Source: UBA2283 sp041658955 (GTDB taxonomy: Bacteria > Patescibacteriota > Microgenomatia > UBA12405). From it: a DNA stretch of 6,541 nt. The stretch covers positions 1 to 6,541 of the forward strand of contig JBAZZE010000033.1 in the NCBI GenBank assembly GCA_041658955.1. Direction: 5' to 3'. The translations under genes and the position numbers were made by a program. This document shows positions 5,630 to 6,541 of this stretch, in pieces. Positions within the stretch are counted from its first letter, which is position 1. Every line of letters begins with the position of its first letter. The notes beneath the pieces were generated by a model, which saw only the letters and a list, made by a program, of their open reading frames with translations, had not been told where the DNA came from and made no database searches.

Positions 5630-5658
5630 ATTCTAGCTAAAGCCAATTTGTGAAGCAA
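5630..5658 (-). promoter_or_regulatory. Promoter-like site before dnaX, possibly leaderless
   Basis: In the 41-base gap between ybeY and dnaX, TTGCTT (5658-5653), a 17-base spacer and TAGAAT (5635-5630) form a sigma-70-like pair with a weak -35. The -10 hexamer ends 6 bases before the dnaX ATG, so the expected start of transcription is the A of that ATG. No Shine-Dalgarno sequence lies between. Confidence 0.45.
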
Positions 5659-5664
5659 TATCCG

Positions 5665-6030
5665 TTACTGTATCAATAGATTTTCTACGCCATGTAGAAG
5701 CCATTCTTCCAGTACTACTTTCTGACTCTTTCCTAGGAAAACTGCCTCATATTTGAGCTTCTGAGTGCATATAACAATATCACCTAATCGGGTAACCCCA
5801 TCTGCATCTTTTTCCATACTCATTGGGAATCCTAGTACTTGGGGAATATAACTTTTTTGACGGTATTTTATATTTAGATCCTTGGCCTTTTTTCTACCCA
5901 CAAATATTACACTTACTTCACAGCTATCTAATGATTTTTGTTTTAAGGCTTTATTGGTCAGTTTAATTACTTCCAACTCATCTACCCCTGAATTTTTTGG
6001 TGATTTGACCAGTACTATATTATTTGTCAT
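5665..6030 (-). CDS. ybeY: YbeY-like protein with an incomplete metal-binding motif
   Basis: YbeY is a metal-dependent endoribonuclease involved in 16S rRNA 3'-end maturation and ribosome quality control. The fold signatures seen are SCEVSVIFVGRKKAKDLNIKY (36-56), the conserved YR (56-57), VLGFP (65-69) where the family has DVLSFP, LGDIVIC (82-88), KLKYEA (91-96) and LLHG (111-114). The catalytic HGxLHLxGYDH motif is not complete. His113-Gly114 are present, but the second His position is Asn117 and the protein ends at Gln121, before the third. At 121 residues it is short against about 150. Reading the other two minus-strand frames past this point does not restore the motif, so one simple frameshift does not explain it. 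It starts in an ATGA overlap with yqeY and is followed after 41 bases by dnaX. The family call is fairly secure; nuclease activity is doubtful. Confidence 0.78.
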   Translation of the reverse strand: MTNNIVLVKSPKNSGVDELEVIKLTNKALKQKSLDSCEVSVIFVGRKKAKDLNIKYRQKSYIPQVLGFPMSMEKDADGVTRLGDIVICTQKLKYEAVFLGKSQKVVLEEWLLHGVENLLIQ

Positions 6031-6455
6031 CCCAGCTTCTCTTTGACGATTTTTGAAACCCGGTCTCCACCTACTCTTCCTTCTGATTTTTTTAATACTT
6101 CTCGCATCACCAATCCAAAATTATTTCCTACACTTACGATTGCTTCATCAACTAATTTTGTCAAATCTTCATCACTTATATCCTCGGGTAAATATTCTTT
6201 CAGCACACTCATTTCATAATCAAGGCTCTTAACTAGATCATCGCGATTACCTTTCAAAAACATTTCTCGAGATTCTTCTTTATTCTTTAGCTCTTTTCTA
6301 AGTACCGACATCACTTCAGCCTCAGTCATCGACCCGGGTGGAAGCTGCAATTCTCTCTTATCAATTAATGATATTAGGAATCGAAGTACATCAACCCGGG
6401 CCTGATTATGAGCCTTGAGTGAATCAATACTATCTTGTTTAAGTTTGTCCCTCAT
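6027..6455 (-). CDS. yqeY: GatB/YqeY domain protein
   Basis: A 142-residue stand-alone protein of the YqeY family, related to the C-terminal tRNA-binding region of GatB in the Glu/Asp-tRNA amidotransferase. Its own role is not well defined; a tRNA-linked function is inferred from the domain. It is nearly full length (usually about 147). Recognisable segments are the N-terminal helix LKAHNQARVDVLRFLISLID (13-32), VMSVLRKELKNKEESREMF (48-66), GNRDDLV (69-75), the LKEYLPEDISDEDLTKLVDE stretch (85-104) and the C-terminal VMREVLKKSEGRVGGDRVSK with the family's GR..G turn. It has no Cys. It begins directly at the TAA of the upstream basic gene with no spacer, and its TGA overlaps the ybeY start by four bases, so the three genes form one operon. 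An rpsU-yqeY order is known from several bacteria. Confidence 0.93.
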   Translation of the reverse strand: MRDKLKQDSIDSLKAHNQARVDVLRFLISLIDKRELQLPPGSMTEAEVMSVLRKELKNKEESREMFLKGNRDDLVKSLDYEMSVLKEYLPEDISDEDLTKLVDEAIVSVGNNFGLVMREVLKKSEGRVGGDRVSKIVKEKLG

Positions 6456-6541
6456 TTAATATCTTCTTTTTTTAGCTCTACGACGACATTTTTCGCGCCA
6501 TAGAATAACCTTTTTTTTAGCGTATCTTTCTTCTCCTGGTT
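6456..6541 (-). CDS. rpsU: C-terminal end of a very basic protein, probably 30S ribosomal protein S21 (partial)
   Basis: Only the last 27 codons lie in the window, ending at TAA 6458-6456, directly before the yqeY ATG. The visible part, ending KVILWREKCRRRAKKRRY, is Arg/Lys-rich as in the C-terminal tail of S21, which contacts 16S rRNA near the anti-Shine-Dalgarno end. S21 genes often precede yqeY, which supports the call. A second minus-strand frame is also open through this stretch and would end in an ATGA overlap with yqeY (reading VVVELKKEDIK). It is less basic and less convincing, but cannot be excluded from so short a piece. Confidence 0.5.
   Translation of the reverse strand, partial: PGEERYAKKKVILWREKCRRRAKKRRY

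Overview
The window looks like part of an AT-rich, tightly packed bacterial chromosome. Every supported gene is on the minus strand, so transcription runs from high to low coordinates. TGA is used as an ordinary stop, which fits the standard genetic code. Short spacers, ATGA stop/start overlaps, a small divergent YbeY, an unrecognised coiled-coil protein and the core gene set together suggest a Patescibacteria/CPR genome, perhaps Microgenomates-like. This placement is an inference from gene content and style; no marker gene here settles it.

In the direction of transcription the window opens with the end of a very basic protein, probably ribosomal protein S21 (6541-6456). It abuts yqeY (6455-6027), whose stop overlaps the start of a short ybeY-like gene (6030-5665) that lacks most of the metal-binding motif. 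After a 41-base gap holding a plausible promoter come dnaX (5623-4067), a 142-base spacer with a hairpin, ybaB/ebfC (3924-3652) and recR (3650-3039). dnaX-ybaB-recR is a widely conserved replication/repair cluster. dnaX carries an eight-A run at codons 350-353 where a -1 or +1 slip would end the protein almost at once, the arrangement that yields the short gamma form in other bacteria.

Just after recR lies a 151-base element (3023-2873) whose ends pair over 22 of 26 positions and whose interior can form two further hairpins, giving a three-way-junction fold. Part of one arm recurs at the left edge of the window (1-31), so this may be a dispersed repeat or a structured RNA. It is followed by a gene for an unrecognised 170-residue charged coiled-coil protein (2794-2282), a possible terminator, a PIG-L/LmbE deacetylase gene broken by one net frameshift (2181-1608), cysS for cysteinyl-tRNA synthetase (1599-223), and a 64-residue acidic protein of unknown function joined to cysS by an ATGA overlap (226-32).

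The recognisable genes serve translation (S21, YbeY, YqeY-like, CysRS) and DNA replication/repair (DnaX, YbaB, RecR). Several starts (dnaX, the coiled-coil gene, possibly cysS) have a -10-like hexamer only 5-6 bases upstream and no Shine-Dalgarno sequence, which hints at leaderless transcripts. No complete insertion sequence, CRISPR array, tRNA or rRNA gene was seen. No stretch over 300 bases lacks a gene.
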